A stretch of DNA of 64,000 nt. Source: Roseateles_B sp041905785 (GTDB lineage Bacteria > Pseudomonadota > Gammaproteobacteria > Burkholderiales > Burkholderiaceae_C). Shown in pieces: positions 1 to 9,552 of the stretch. The stretch spans positions 62,001 through 126,000 of the forward strand of contig JAYRKJ010000012.1 of NCBI GenBank assembly GCA_041905785.1, in the 5' to 3' direction. The position numbers were made by a program, and so were the translations under genes. Within the stretch, counting starts at the first letter, position 1. The number at the start of each line of letters is the position of its first letter. The notes under the pieces are model-generated. The model searched no databases. It saw nothing but the letters and a program-made list of their open reading frames with translations, and had not been told where the DNA came from.

Positions 1-1
1 G

Positions 2-3000
2 GCCGAGGAAGTCTGTCAGACCGCCCGTGAAGCCCTGCAGGCGCTTGCCGAGCAGAGCCAGAGCCCGGAGCACATGACCACCGTGCGCCGGGCCTTCCAC
101 ACGCTCAAGGGCAGCTCGCGCATGGTCGGCCTCAATGAGTTCGGCGAAGCCGGCTGGGCCTGCGAGCAGCTCTACAACGCCCGCCTGGCCGAGCAAAGCG
201 GTGCCGACAAGGCGCTGCTGGACTTCACGCACCAGGCCCTGAATTATTTCGACGCCTGGGTGGCCGACATCGCCGCCCAGCGTTTCGGCCGCCACAGCGC
301 CGCACCGCTGCGCCAGAGCGCCGATTCGCTGCGACTGCGCGGCGAGTTCCTGCCCGTCGCAATGGGTGGTGCTGCCGAGCAGGCTCCAATGGTGGCGGCG
401 CCTGCCGCCGAAGCTGCCGCGCCAGCGCCGGCCGCCCTGGAAGAGGCCATGGCGCCGGTTCTGGAACCGGCCCTGACGCCGTCTTCGGGCGAGCTGCCCG
501 AACTGGCCGCGGCCCCCGAAGCCGCGCCGGCGCTGTCCCTGGCGCTGCCGGAGGTCGAGGCGGACGACGCGCTCAGCCTGCCGGACCTGGCGGTCGAGCT
601 GCCTGCCGAGATCAGCGCCGCGCAGCAGGAATCGCCCGACTTGGGTCAGGCCCTGTCGCTGGACGGACTGCCGGAGCTGGGCGAGGTCATCGAGATGCCC
701 GTGCTCAGCGACGATGCCCTGCCGCAGGACGTGCTGGCCGCGCCCGCCGAGGCGCCGCTGTCCGTCGACCTGGCCCTGGAACCCATGCCGGAGCCGGTGG
801 CGACCGAGCCCATGCCGCTGGAGCCAGCGCAAGCCGCCGCGCTGGAGGAGCCAGCGCTGGAGCCGCTGGCACTGAACCTGGAGCTGCCCGCCCTCGAGTC
901 CGAGCGCGAGCATGCGTTCGAGAGCGCGAGCGACAGCCGCGCCGAAGAGCAGGCCGATGCCACCCTGCGTCTGACCGCGGACGAGTTGCCCGCGGTCGAA
1001 GGCCTGGGCGAGCCGTTGCTGAGTCTGGACCTGGAAGTGCCGCTGGACGCGATCCCGGCGGCGCAAGCGTCTGAAGAGGTGCTGGACCTGTCGCTGCTGG
1101 ATGAATTGGGCGAAGTGAATGTGCCCCAGCCGCAGCTGCAGACCCTCAGCCCGGATGAGACGCCGACCCTGGCCCTGCCTGTGGCCGAAGCCCTGGCGCT
1201 GAGCGATGAGGCGCTGCCCGCCTTCGAGCTGCCGCTGGCCGACAGGGAGCAGGCTGAAACGGAGCAGGCGGAGGACAGCGCCCTGGCCATGCCGGCCGAC
1301 GAGGCCCTGGAAATGCCGGCGCTGCTGGACGTCGGCGAGGCGCTGGCGCTGGAGGTGGAGGCCTCGGGCCAGCCTTCCGGCGTTGCGCATGCGGCGTCGG
1401 ATGAGCAGGCCCTGCTTGAGGACGCCATCGACGCCTTGCCCCTGCCGGAAACGCTGGAAGCCTTGCCCGGCGAGCTGCCGCAGGACTCGGAGCCACAGGG
1501 TGCGCTGTCCGAAGTCTCCGAGCTGGAGCCTGAGGACGACACGCAGCGCAGCGCACCGCAGCTGACGCTGGTGAGCGACCAGGGTCAGGTGTTGACGGCT
1601 GAGCAGCCGACGGCGTCGCTCGACGAAGAGGCCGCAGGGGACGACGAGAGCGTCAAGGTCATCGGGCCGCTGCGCATCAGCATCAGCCTCTTCAACATCT
1701 TCCTGAACGAGGCGGACGAGTTGTCGCGACGCCTCAGTACCGAGCTGTCCGAGTGGTCGCTGCAACTGGCGGACACCGTGCCTTCGGCCTGCGAAGCCCT
1801 GGCCCACAAGCTGGCCGGCAATGCGGCCACCGTGGGCTACGAGGATCTGTCCGAGCTCGCGCGCGCCCTGGAACACGCGCTGGAGCGCGCCGCGCTGGCC
1901 GGCCGTTACACCGAGGCGGACGCCGAGACCTTCGTGCGCGCCGCGGAAGACATCCGCCGGCTGCTGCATCAGTTCGCTGCCGGCTTCCTCAAGCCCGTGG
2001 AGCCCGGCCTGGTCGAGGCCCTGCAGGCCTACGAGCCGCTGGACCGCCGCGATCCGCTGGCCGAGGCGGCAGACAGCGACTACGACATGCTGGACCCGGC
2101 GCTTGCCGATGCGTCGCACGAGCTCGTCGCACCCCCTCTGGCGCAGGCCGAACCCTTGGTGATCGAGCCCGAGCCCGAGCCGGAGCCCTTGGTGACGGAG
2201 GCCGCCGCTGCGCCCGCGTTGATCGAGGCCCTTGCACCTGCCGAACCGCAGGCCTCAGTCGCCCCGCACGCCGTGCATGCCCTGAACGCCGTGCAGGCCG
2301 CGGCCGAGGACTTCCCGCTGGGTGAGGCGGACCACATCGACGACGAGCTCTTCCCCATCTTCGAGGAAGAGGCCGATGACCTGCTGCGCAGCCTGCATGC
2401 CGCCATGCGCGAGTGGCAGTCGGCTCCGGCCGATGCCGGCCGTGCGGCGGCCTGCATGCGCCATCTGCACACCTTCAAGGGCGGTGCGCGCCTGGCGGGT
2501 GCCATGCAGCTGGGCGAACTGGCCCACCAGCTGGAGTCGTCCATCGAGCGACTGCTGGGCGAGTCCGGCGTCGACGCCGCGGGTGTGATGGCCCTGCAGC
2601 ATGACGCCGACGGCCTGGAGGCCGCCTTCGAACGCCTGCGTGAACGCCTCAAGGGTGGCGGCGCGCCTGTCGCGCCGCTCGCCGTGCCGCCTGCTGCGGC
2701 CAGCGAGGCGCCGGCCGACATCGCCCCTGCTGCCTGGACGGAAGCGCCTGCGCCGGCGCCTCAGGCGTTCGATGCCGAGCCCACCGCGGGTGCTGCGCAG
2801 AGTGCCGCTGCCGAGGACGCAGCGGCCCCGGTGCCGGCGCTCGTGGACGCGGCCCTGGCGCAGATGGAGCCCGAAGTCGAGTCGGTGCCCGATGTCTTGC
2901 TCTCCGCCTTTGGGGAGCTGCCGCCGGTCGTGGCAGCCGTGGCGGCGCCCGTCGTGGCCAAGCCCATCGACTGGACGCTGTTCGCGGCCGGCAAGGAGCT

Positions 3001-4873
3001 GGAATCCGACAGCGCCATGCTGTCCCAGGCGCAGTCCGTGGTGCGCGTGCGCGGCCCGGTGCTGGAGCGCATGGCCACCCAGGCCGGTGAGGTCTCGATC
3101 CGCCGTGCGCGCCTGGAAGGCGAGCTGGGCGCGATGAAGACCGCCCTGGTCGACCTGGAAGACAACCTGGAGCGTCTGCGCGCCCAGCTCCGCGAGCTGG
3201 AGGTGCAGGCCGAAGCCCAGATGGGCTCCAGCCGCGAGGTGGCCAAGCAGCTGGGCCGCGACTTCGATCCGCTGGAGTTCGACCGCTACACCCGCTTCCA
3301 GGAACTGACCCGCATGATGGCCGAGTCGGTGAACGACGTGGCCACCGTGCAGCGAAGCCTGCTGCGCAACGTGCAGCTGGGTGAAGATGAACTGGCCGGC
3401 CAGTCGCGCCTGACCCGTGAACTGCAGGACGACCTGCTGCGCACGCGGATGGTGGAGTTCGAGTCCCTGGCCGAGCGCATGCACCGCGTCGTGCGCCAGG
3501 CCTCGCGTGAAGTGGGCAAGCAGGTGCAGCTGGAAATCACCGGCGGGCATGTGGAGCTGGACCGTTCCGTGCTGGAGCGCCTGATCGGCTCCTTCGAGCA
3601 CCTGCTGCGCAACAGCGTGATCCACGGCATTGAGCCGCCGGAGAAGCGCGAAGCTGCGGGCAAATCTGCGGTCGGCCACATCCACGTGCAGCTGGCCCAG
3701 GAAGGCAACGAGGTGGTGCTGCGCTTCACCGACGACGGCGCTGGCCTGAACCTGCCGCGCATCCGCGAGCGCGGTGTGGCGCAGGGCCTGATCAAGGCAG
3801 ACGCCGAGCTGAGCGACGAGCAGCTGATGGGTCTGATCTTCGCGCCCGGCTTCTCGACCGCCCACGAGGTGACCGAGCTGGCCGGCCGCGGCGTGGGCAT
3901 GGACGTGGTCCGCTCCGAGGTGAACACCCTGGGCGGCTATGTCGAAACCCAGAGCCGCGAGGGCATGGGCACCAGCTTCGCGCTGCGCGTGCCTCTGACC
4001 ACCGCGCTGACCCAGGTCGTGCAGCTGCGCTGCGGCGAGCTGACCGTGGCGGTGCCGGCCAATCTGATCGATTCGGTGCTGCGCCTGTCGCCGGCCCAGG
4101 TCGAGAAGGGCTACGACAGCGGCGAGCTGCACCTGGGCGCGATGACCGTCCCCATGTACTGGCTGGGCGGCCTGCTGCAGGCCGGCGAGCGCGGGCACAT
4201 TCATGGCCGCACGGCTCCCGTGGTGCTGGTGCGCAGCGCCCACCAGCGCGTCGCGCTGCACGTGGACGAGGTGATCGGCAACCAGGAAGTCGTGATCAAG
4301 AACCTGGGCCCGCAGCTGATCCATGTGCCGGGCCTGGCGGGCATCAGCCTGCTGGCCTCCGGCGAAGTGGCGCTGATCTACAACCCGGTGGCCCTGGCCA
4401 ACGTCTACGGCGAGCATGCGCACGCCCTGGTCCGCGCCGATGCCGAGGCCCTGGCGGCCCAGGCCTCGGTGGTGGTCGAGGAGAAGCTGCCGCCGCTGAT
4501 CCTGGTCGTCGACGACTCGCTGACCGTGCGTCGCGTCACCCAGCGTCTGCTGGAGCGCGAAGGCTACCGCGTCAAGCTGGCCAAGGACGGCCTGGACGCC
4601 ATGGAGCAGCTGGCCGGTGACGAACTGCCCGGCGTGGTGCTCTCCGACATCGAGATGCCGCGCATGGACGGCTTCGACCTGGTCCGCAATCTGCGCGCCG
4701 ATCCGCGCCTCAAGGCCCTGCCGGTGATCATGATCACCTCGCGGATCGCGCAGAAGCATCGCGACTATGCGCACGAATTGGGCGTTGATGACTATCTGGG
4801 CAAGCCCTATGACGAGGACCTGCTGCTGAGCCTCATTGCTCGCTACACTGCCGAGGAGACCGCAGCGGCCTGA
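2..4873 (+). CDS. ChpA/PilL-type hybrid chemotaxis histidine kinase (5' end outside window)
   Basis: Open from the first codon of the window, so the true start lies upstream; 1623 codons are visible. It is a CheA-like kinase of the type that controls type IV pili. Visible in order: a histidine phosphotransfer (Hpt) domain with HTLKGSSRM (His codon at 98); a very long acidic Ala/Pro/Leu/Glu-rich linker (about 340-1640); a weaker Hpt-like helix with AHKLAGNAATVG (His at 1805); a clear Hpt with HTFKGGARLAG (His at 2468); a second Ala-rich linker; a CheA-type coiled dimerisation helix (about 3040-3250); a HATPase with N-box LRNSVIHG (about 3604), DDGAGL and GRGVGMDVV; a CheW-like domain (about 4000-4420); and a C-terminal receiver with VVDDS, phospho-acceptor Asp at 4646 in SDIEMPRMDG, and Lys in GKPYD. 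ChpA homologues usually carry several Hpt domains, so more may lie upstream. Family assignment is firm; the pilus role is inferred from the family. Confidence 0.9.
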   Translation, partial: AEEVCQTAREALQALAEQSQSPEHMTTVRRAFHTLKGSSRMVGLNEFGEAGWACEQLYNARLAEQSGADKALLDFTHQALNYFDAWVADIAAQRFGRHSAAPLRQSADSLRLRGEFLPVAMGGAAEQAPMVAAPAAEAAAPAPAALEEAMAPVLEPALTPSSGELPELAAAPEAAPALSLALPEVEADDALSLPDLAVELPAEISAAQQESPDLGQALSLDGLPELGEVIEMPVLSDDALPQDVLAAPAEAPLSVDLALEPMPEPVATEPMPLEPAQAAALEEPALEPLALNLELPALESEREHAFESASDSRAEEQADATLRLTADELPAVEGLGEPLLSLDLEVPLDAIPAAQASEEVLDLSLLDELGEVNVPQPQLQTLSPDETPTLALPVAEALALSDEALPAFELPLADREQAETEQAEDSALAMPADEALEMPALLDVGEALALEVEASGQPSGVAHAASDEQALLEDAIDALPLPETLEALPGELPQDSEPQGALSEVSELEPEDDTQRSAPQLTLVSDQGQVLTAEQPTASLDEEAAGDDESVKVIGPLRISISLFNIFLNEADELSRRLSTELSEWSLQLADTVPSACEALAHKLAGNAATVGYEDLSELARALEHALERAALAGRYTEADAETFVRAAEDIRRLLHQFAAGFLKPVEPGLVEALQAYEPLDRRDPLAEAADSDYDMLDPALADASHELVAPPLAQAEPLVIEPEPEPEPLVTEAAAAPALIEALAPAEPQASVAPHAVHALNAVQAAAEDFPLGEADHIDDELFPIFEEEADDLLRSLHAAMREWQSAPADAGRAAACMRHLHTFKGGARLAGAMQLGELAHQLESSIERLLGESGVDAAGVMALQHDADGLEAAFERLRERLKGGGAPVAPLAVPPAAASEAPADIAPAAWTEAPAPAPQAFDAEPTAGAAQSAAAEDAAAPVPALVDAALAQMEPEVESVPDVLLSAFGELPPVVAAVAAPVVAKPIDWTLFAAGKELESDSAMLSQAQSVVRVRGPVLERMATQAGEVSIRRARLEGELGAMKTALVDLEDNLERLRAQLRELEVQAEAQMGSSREVAKQLGRDFDPLEFDRYTRFQELTRMMAESVNDVATVQRSLLRNVQLGEDELAGQSRLTRELQDDLLRTRMVEFESLAERMHRVVRQASREVGKQVQLEITGGHVELDRSVLERLIGSFEHLLRNSVIHGIEPPEKREAAGKSAVGHIHVQLAQEGNEVVLRFTDDGAGLNLPRIRERGVAQGLIKADAELSDEQLMGLIFAPGFSTAHEVTELAGRGVGMDVVRSEVNTLGGYVETQSREGMGTSFALRVPLTTALTQVVQLRCGELTVAVPANLIDSVLRLSPAQVEKGYDSGELHLGAMTVPMYWLGGLLQAGERGHIHGRTAPVVLVRSAHQRVALHVDEVIGNQEVVIKNLGPQLIHVPGLAGISLLASGEVALIYNPVALANVYGEHAHALVRADAEALAAQASVVVEEKLPPLILVVDDSLTVRRVTQRLLEREGYRVKLAKDGLDAMEQLAGDELPGVVLSDIEMPRMDGFDLVRNLRADPRLKALPVIMITSRIAQKHRDYAHELGVDDYLGKPYDEDLLLSLIARYTAEETAAA

Positions 4874-4945
4874 CGCCGGGCGGTCGACGCCCTGATTCCT
4901 CGTTTCTTGATGGCCCCGGGGGCCGGAGTGTCCTGACAGGCAGTC

Positions 4946-5983
4946 ATGTCCGAAGTCGTTGAGCATCTGGCAGAGTTAACCGGGTTCCGGGACCGGGACG
5001 TCATGGACGTCACCCTGGTCTCGGCCCTGCGTGACCTGCTGGAACCGCTCTCGGTGGCCATCTACCGCTGCGTCGGCGAGCCCGGCCAGCAGCGCTGGCT
5101 GACCCGGGCCCGCCTGGCCGCCACCGACGCCGTGGCCACCGCCGATTCGCTTTGGACCGAACCCGGTCGGCTGCCCTTGCTGGACGCCTTTCCCCAGCGT
5201 CAGCTGTGCCTGGATAGCCGCAGCATCCTCCAAAGCGAGGTGGACGGCGTCCATGAAACCCTCTTCCCGCTGCAGACCGACCGCGAGGTCATCGGCGTGC
5301 TGGAGGTGCGCTCCGAGCAACTGCTCAGCCCGACCGACCAGCGCACGGTGGGCAGCATCCTGCGCATCTATCACAACTTCCAGGGCCTGCTGGACTACAG
5401 CGAGCGGGACACCCTGACCGGGCTGCTCAACCGCAAGACCTTCGACGAGAGCTTTCTCAAGGCCGTCAGCGAACTGCCCCTGAGCCCCGGCTCCGTGCAG
5501 GCCGACGACGGCCGGCGCCACGAGTGCACGCATCCGCACTGGTGGCTGGGTGTGATCGACATCGACCATTTCAAGCAGGTCAACGACCGCTTTGGTCACC
5601 TGATCGGCGACGAAGTGCTGCTGCTGCTGTCCCGTCTGATGCGCAACAGCTTCCGTTTCAACGACCTGCTCTACCGCTTCGGTGGCGAGGAGTTCGTGGT
5701 GCTGATGCGCTGCGCGGACGAGGCCGACGCGGCCCATGCCTTCGAACGCCTGCGCCACAACACGGAGGCCTATGCCTTCCCGCAGATCGGGCACATCACC
5801 GTGAGCGTGGGCTTCACCGAGGTCCGCGGCGGCGACACGCCGGCCAGCGCCTTCGAGCGGGCAGACAAGGCTGTCTACCACGCCAAGTCGCACGGCCGAA
5901 ACCAGGTGCACAGCCATGCCGAGCTGGTCCGGGCGGGCGAGATGCAGGAGCAGGAGCAGCACAGCGACATCGAGCTGTTCTGA
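4946..5983 (+). CDS. Diguanylate cyclase (GGDEF), c-di-GMP synthesis
   Basis: 345 aa. The C-terminal half is a GGDEF domain with an intact GGEEF active loop (RFGGEEFVVLM). An RxxD inhibitory site (RFND) lies exactly five residues before it, so an active enzyme with product feedback is expected. The N-terminal half (about 150 residues) is GAF-like in pattern and soluble, with no membrane segment, and probably senses a ligand or partner. The ATG follows AGGCAG with short spacing. It starts 72 bp after the chemotaxis kinase on the same strand, and co-transcription is likely. That suggests a link between surface or pilus signalling and c-di-GMP, which is inference from position. Confidence 0.9.
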   Translation: MSEVVEHLAELTGFRDRDVMDVTLVSALRDLLEPLSVAIYRCVGEPGQQRWLTRARLAATDAVATADSLWTEPGRLPLLDAFPQRQLCLDSRSILQSEVDGVHETLFPLQTDREVIGVLEVRSEQLLSPTDQRTVGSILRIYHNFQGLLDYSERDTLTGLLNRKTFDESFLKAVSELPLSPGSVQADDGRRHECTHPHWWLGVIDIDHFKQVNDRFGHLIGDEVLLLLSRLMRNSFRFNDLLYRFGGEEFVVLMRCADEADAAHAFERLRHNTEAYAFPQIGHITVSVGFTEVRGGDTPASAFERADKAVYHAKSHGRNQVHSHAELVRAGEMQEQEQHSDIELF

Positions 5984-6085
5984 GCACCCACTGCCGGGGC
6001 GGCTGTTGACGCCACCGCCGGCTTCGGACCGCACCAGGCCGGTGCATTGGTACGCAAAGTGTCGATACCCGCCCTTGGTTCTGGG

Positions 6086-6118
6086 TTAATCAATCGATTG
6101 ATTAATTCGACCTAGAAT
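6086..6118 (+). promoter_or_regulatory. tetR operator palindrome and overlapping promoter
   Basis: Positions 6086-6105 are a perfect 20-bp palindrome, TTAATCAATCGATTGATTAA, in otherwise GC-rich DNA. It is followed by a -10-like TAGAAT at 6113-6118. The regulator's ATG is 8 nt after the hexamer. The palindrome is the natural operator for autorepression by the TetR protein encoded next, and would also gate the efflux operon downstream. Confidence 0.75.
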
Positions 6119-6126
6119 CCGGGCCC

Positions 6127-6891
6127 ATGCCTGGACGCCGGAATTCCCCATCTTCTCCTGACACCGCCGGGCCGCGTGACCCATCCGGCCGGCCGGGCCC
6201 CGCGGAGCCCGGCACCCGCGAGCGCCTGTTGCGCGAGGCCTTGCGCATCTTTGGCGCCAAGGGCTTCGACAAGGCCGGCACCCGCGAAATCTGCCAGGCC
6301 GCTGGCGCCAACATCGGCATGATCAAGTACTACTTCGGCGACAAGCAGGGCTTGTACAGCGAAGCCCTGGTGCGTCCGCTGGAGGCCGTCATGCAGGGCA
6401 TCGCCTGGCAGGATGGCCTTGGCCTCCCATTGCCGGACTGGCTGCGTGGGCTGTACGGCGCCTTCGTCGAGCCGCTGCGCCGACCGGACTCCGGCCTGGT
6501 CGACCTGATGCGCGTCTGGGGTCGCGAGCTGTCGGACCCCACACCGGTGGGCGACGAGGTCTGCATGGCCTTCATGCAGCCTTTCCATGAGCGCCTGACG
6601 TCGGTTCTGGCGGCGCGCCTGGGCCTGCCGGCGGTCGATGCCGGCGTGCACCGCCTGGGCTTTGCCCTGATGGCCCTGGTGCAGGACTACTGGACCTCGG
6701 CCGACTACATGGAAGCCCTGGCCCCCGGCACCGTGCGGGCCGATGGCGCGCTCGACGAGCTGCTGGACACCCTGGTCTGCTACGGTCAGGCGCTGATCGA
6801 GGCCGAAGGGGCCCGCCGGGCGCGGCCTGCTGCCTCGGGCCGGGGCTCGCTTGACCCGAGCGACCGGCGCGACTATCGGCCGGCCGGCTGA
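6127..6891 (+). CDS. TetR-family regulator (CerR/CecR-like) of the efflux operon
   Basis: 254 aa. After a Pro/Gly/Ser-rich N-terminal tail of about 30 residues, a TetR helix-turn-helix is clear (RERLLREALRIFGAKGFDKA, then TREICQAAGANIGMIKYYFG and DKQGLYSEAL). The all-helical C-terminal part resembles the CerR/CecR (DUF1956) group. No Shine-Dalgarno is visible and the -10-like hexamer is 8 nt before the ATG, so the mRNA may be leaderless. It sits 48 bp before the efflux genes, all on the same strand, and a perfect palindrome lies in its promoter, so autoregulated repression of the whole operon is likely. The inducing ligand is unknown. Confidence 0.87.
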   Translation: MPGRRNSPSSPDTAGPRDPSGRPGPAEPGTRERLLREALRIFGAKGFDKAGTREICQAAGANIGMIKYYFGDKQGLYSEALVRPLEAVMQGIAWQDGLGLPLPDWLRGLYGAFVEPLRRPDSGLVDLMRVWGRELSDPTPVGDEVCMAFMQPFHERLTSVLAARLGLPAVDAGVHRLGFALMALVQDYWTSADYMEALAPGTVRADGALDELLDTLVCYGQALIEAEGARRARPAASGRGSLDPSDRRDYRPAG

Positions 6892-6939
6892 AGTGCCGGG
6901 CAGCACGAACGGTCCAAGGACTCAAAGAAAAGGACGCCG

Positions 6940-8352
6940 ATGCAAGAACCTTCGCTGAACTTGAGCGCGGCACCCCGCCTGGCACAGGCGGCGCTGCTGG
7001 TCGCCGCAGCCTGGCTGCTGGGCGGCTGCGCCATGCCTGCGCCGCCGCAGGTCGTTGCGCCCGCCCCCTTCCCGGCGAACTGGCAGGCGCCCCTGCCGGC
7101 AGCCGAAGGGGCACCGATTCCCCAATGGCTGCAGGCCGACGACCCGGTCCTGCACGCCCTGCTGGACGCTGTCCAGGCACAGTCGCCCACCTTGCAGCAG
7201 GCCGTGGCGCGGCGTGACGAGGTCCGCGCGCTGGCCGGCTTGGACCCCGGCGGCCCGCGCGCCCAAGGTCTGCTGCAGGTCCAGCGCACCCGCCCGGTCC
7301 AGCTTGCCGGCAGCCCGGCCCTGAGCCAGAGCCTGGCCCAGGTCGACGCCAGCTGGGAGCTGGACCTCTTTGCGCGGGTCCGGCAGCAGTCGCAGGCGCT
7401 GGCACGCCGGGCCGAGGCGGCGCAGTGGGAGCTGCAGGCCGTTCGCCTGGGCCTGATGGTCGAGGTGGCGCAGCTCTACCTGAGCCTGCGCAGCGCCGAG
7501 CAGGCCCAGGCGCTGGCCCTGGAGGAAGAGCAGATCACCGAGCGGCTGGCTGCCCAGGCCGCGCAGCGCGCCCGCGCGGGCCTGGAGACACCGGCCCAGC
7601 AAGGCCTGCTGGCGGGCGTGGCCGCGGAGACGCGCCAGCGCCGCCTGGCCCAGCAGCTGGAGCTGGACACCTTGGTCAAGGCCCTGGTGGCGGCGACGGG
7701 GCTGGACGAGGCCTTCTTGCGCCAGCAGCTGGCGCCGGGCCGGGCCCGGCTGCCCGCCTTGCCGGCTTTCGCGCTGCCCGCCGTGCCCGCCGAGGCCCTG
7801 CAGCAGCGTCCCGACCTGGCCGCCGCCCGCGCCCAGGCCCTGGCTGCGTGGTCGGAAGCCGGTGCCGCGCAGGCGGCACGTTATCCTCAGCTGCAGCTGC
7901 TGGGCAGCATCAGCGTGCTGGGCGTGAAGCAGGGCGCCCAGCGCGATGAGAGCCGCGGCTGGAGCCTGGGCCCGCAGCTGAGCCTGCCGCTGCTGGATGG
8001 GGGCGCCAGGCGCGCCGAGGCCGAGGCCGCGCAGGCGCGCTGGCGCCAGGCCGAGGCAGGCTGGCGGGCCGCAGCCGTCCAGGCCGCCCGCGAGGTGGAA
8101 GAGGCCTTGCTGCACCTGGCGGCGCAATCCGCGCGGGCCCAGGCCGCGCAGGCCAGCCTCGAGGGCTATGAGAAGGCGCTCAAGGGCGCGGAGCAGCGCT
8201 GGCGGCACGGCCTGGCCAGCGCCACGGAACTGGACGAGCAGCGCCGGCTGACCCTGGCCGCGCGCAGCCTGCGGCTGCAACTGCAGCGCGAGGGCCTGTC
8301 GGCCTGGCTGTCCCTCTACAAGGCCGTCGGTGGCGGCTTCAAGCCGGCCTGA
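6940..8352 (+). CDS. Outer-membrane efflux lipoprotein (OprM/NodT family)
   Basis: 470 aa. The signal peptide ends in a lipobox, LLGGC (Cys about residue 28), so it is a lipoprotein. The body is a repeated pair of OEP domains, each Ala/Gln/Leu-rich long helices with short beta segments (for example LSQVDASWELDLFARVRQQS-like, and later WSLGPQLSLPLLDGGARRAE), as in TolC/OprM trimer channels. AAAGAAAAGGA before the ATG is a good ribosome site. It is the first structural gene of the operon, placed before the adaptor and pump, an order common in NodT-type systems. Confidence 0.92.
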   Translation: MQEPSLNLSAAPRLAQAALLVAAAWLLGGCAMPAPPQVVAPAPFPANWQAPLPAAEGAPIPQWLQADDPVLHALLDAVQAQSPTLQQAVARRDEVRALAGLDPGGPRAQGLLQVQRTRPVQLAGSPALSQSLAQVDASWELDLFARVRQQSQALARRAEAAQWELQAVRLGLMVEVAQLYLSLRSAEQAQALALEEEQITERLAAQAAQRARAGLETPAQQGLLAGVAAETRQRRLAQQLELDTLVKALVAATGLDEAFLRQQLAPGRARLPALPAFALPAVPAEALQQRPDLAAARAQALAAWSEAGAAQAARYPQLQLLGSISVLGVKQGAQRDESRGWSLGPQLSLPLLDGGARRAEAEAAQARWRQAEAGWRAAAVQAAREVEEALLHLAAQSARAQAAQASLEGYEKALKGAEQRWRHGLASATELDEQRRLTLAARSLRLQLQREGLSAWLSLYKAVGGGFKPA

Positions 8353-8374
8353 GTCCGGCGCAAAGGTATCTCCC

Positions 8375-9541
8375 ATGAACCCTCAATCGATGAACAAGCT
8401 TGCCCCCGCCGCGCTGCTGGTGGCGGTCTTCACCCTGCTGCCGAGCGGACCGGTCCATGCCGAGGACAAGAACAAGGCCGACAAGACCGCGGCGCCTGCG
8501 GGCCTCGCCAAGTCGGCCTTGAGCGTGCAGGTCGTGACGCCGCAGCAGAGCCTCTGGAGCCGCCGCCTTCCGGCCGTGGGCGCCGTGGCGGCCTGGGCGG
8601 AGCAGCAGGTCAGCGCCGAGACGGGTGGGCTGATCCTCGTCGAGGTGCGGGCCCAGGTCGGCGATGTGGTCCGGCGCGGCCAGTTGCTGGCCCGCCTGCA
8701 GGACCTGGGCGTGCAGGCCGATCTGGCCCAGGCGCGCGCGGCGCTGGCCGAGGCCGAGGCCGCCCATGAACTCGCCCAGGCCGACGCCCAGCGCGCCCGG
8801 CAGATCGAGGCGGAAGGCGCGGAGGGCCTGTCCAGGCAGGCCCTGCAGCAGTACCAGGCCCAGGCGCGCAGCGCCGCCGCCCGGCTGCTGTCGGCCCAGG
8901 CGCGGGTGAAGTCTGAAGAGCTGCGGCTGAGCCAGACGCGCATCGTGGCCAACGACGACGGCGTCATCAGCGCCAAGGCGGCCGTGGAAGGCGCGGTGGC
9001 TCAGCCTGGCCAGGAGCTGTTCCGCCTGATCCGCCAGCAGCGGCTGGAATGGCGCGCCGAGCTTCCCGCCGAGACGCTGGCCCAGTTGCGCCCAGGCGCG
9101 CGGGCCCTGGTTCAGCTGCCGGGCCGGGCACAGCCCGTCGAGGCCCGGCTGCGCAGCGTGGCGCCTACCGTGGATCCCCAGTCGCGCATGGGCCTGGCCT
9201 ATGTGGACCTGCCGGCCGGCACCGGCCTGCGTGCCGGCAGCTTCCTGCAGGGCAGCTTTGAGCAGGGTGAAGCAGCAGCGCTGCACGTGCCCCAAAGCGC
9301 GGTGCAGTTGCGCGAGGGCTTCGCCTATGTGTTCAAGCTGGGCGGCGATGGCCGCGTGCAGCAGACCAAGGTGAGCCTGGGCCGCCGCCAGGGCGACCGG
9401 GTGGAGCTGCTGCAGGGCCTGGAGCCGGACGCCCGCATCGTGGCGGCTGGCGTCGGCTTCCTGGTGGATGGTGACCGGGTGCAGGTGGTGGGCGGCGCGG
9501 CTGCTGCGGCCAAGCCGGCACCGTCGGCCGCGTCGCGCTGA
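8375..9541 (+). CDS. RND efflux periplasmic adaptor (HlyD/AcrA family)
   Basis: 388 aa. The ATG at 8375 is chosen because AAAGG precedes it and the protein then begins with a signal peptide (NKLAPAALLVAVFTLLPSGP, cleavage near VHA-ED); the frame is open further upstream but overlaps the previous gene. Domains: lipoyl-like half (QVSAETGGLILVEVRAQVGD), alpha-helical hairpin rich in Ala/Gln (about residues 110-180), second lipoyl half, beta-barrel, and membrane-proximal domain (VFKLGGDGRVQQTKVSLGRR). It joins the inner-membrane pump to the outer-membrane channel. The pump gene starts 11 bp downstream. Confidence 0.92.
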   Translation: MNPQSMNKLAPAALLVAVFTLLPSGPVHAEDKNKADKTAAPAGLAKSALSVQVVTPQQSLWSRRLPAVGAVAAWAEQQVSAETGGLILVEVRAQVGDVVRRGQLLARLQDLGVQADLAQARAALAEAEAAHELAQADAQRARQIEAEGAEGLSRQALQQYQAQARSAAARLLSAQARVKSEELRLSQTRIVANDDGVISAKAAVEGAVAQPGQELFRLIRQQRLEWRAELPAETLAQLRPGARALVQLPGRAQPVEARLRSVAPTVDPQSRMGLAYVDLPAGTGLRAGSFLQGSFEQGEAAALHVPQSAVQLREGFAYVFKLGGDGRVQQTKVSLGRRQGDRVELLQGLEPDARIVAAGVGFLVDGDRVQVVGGAAAAAKPAPSAASR

Positions 9542-9552
9542 GGGGCAGGCAC

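Noticed and set aside
2255..4966. Long minus-strand open frame (903 codons) opposite the chemotaxis kinase
   Set aside because: Composition is a GC-rich mirror of the real gene (His/Gln/Ala/Gly-rich, no domain). The plus-strand protein has clear domains over the same bases.
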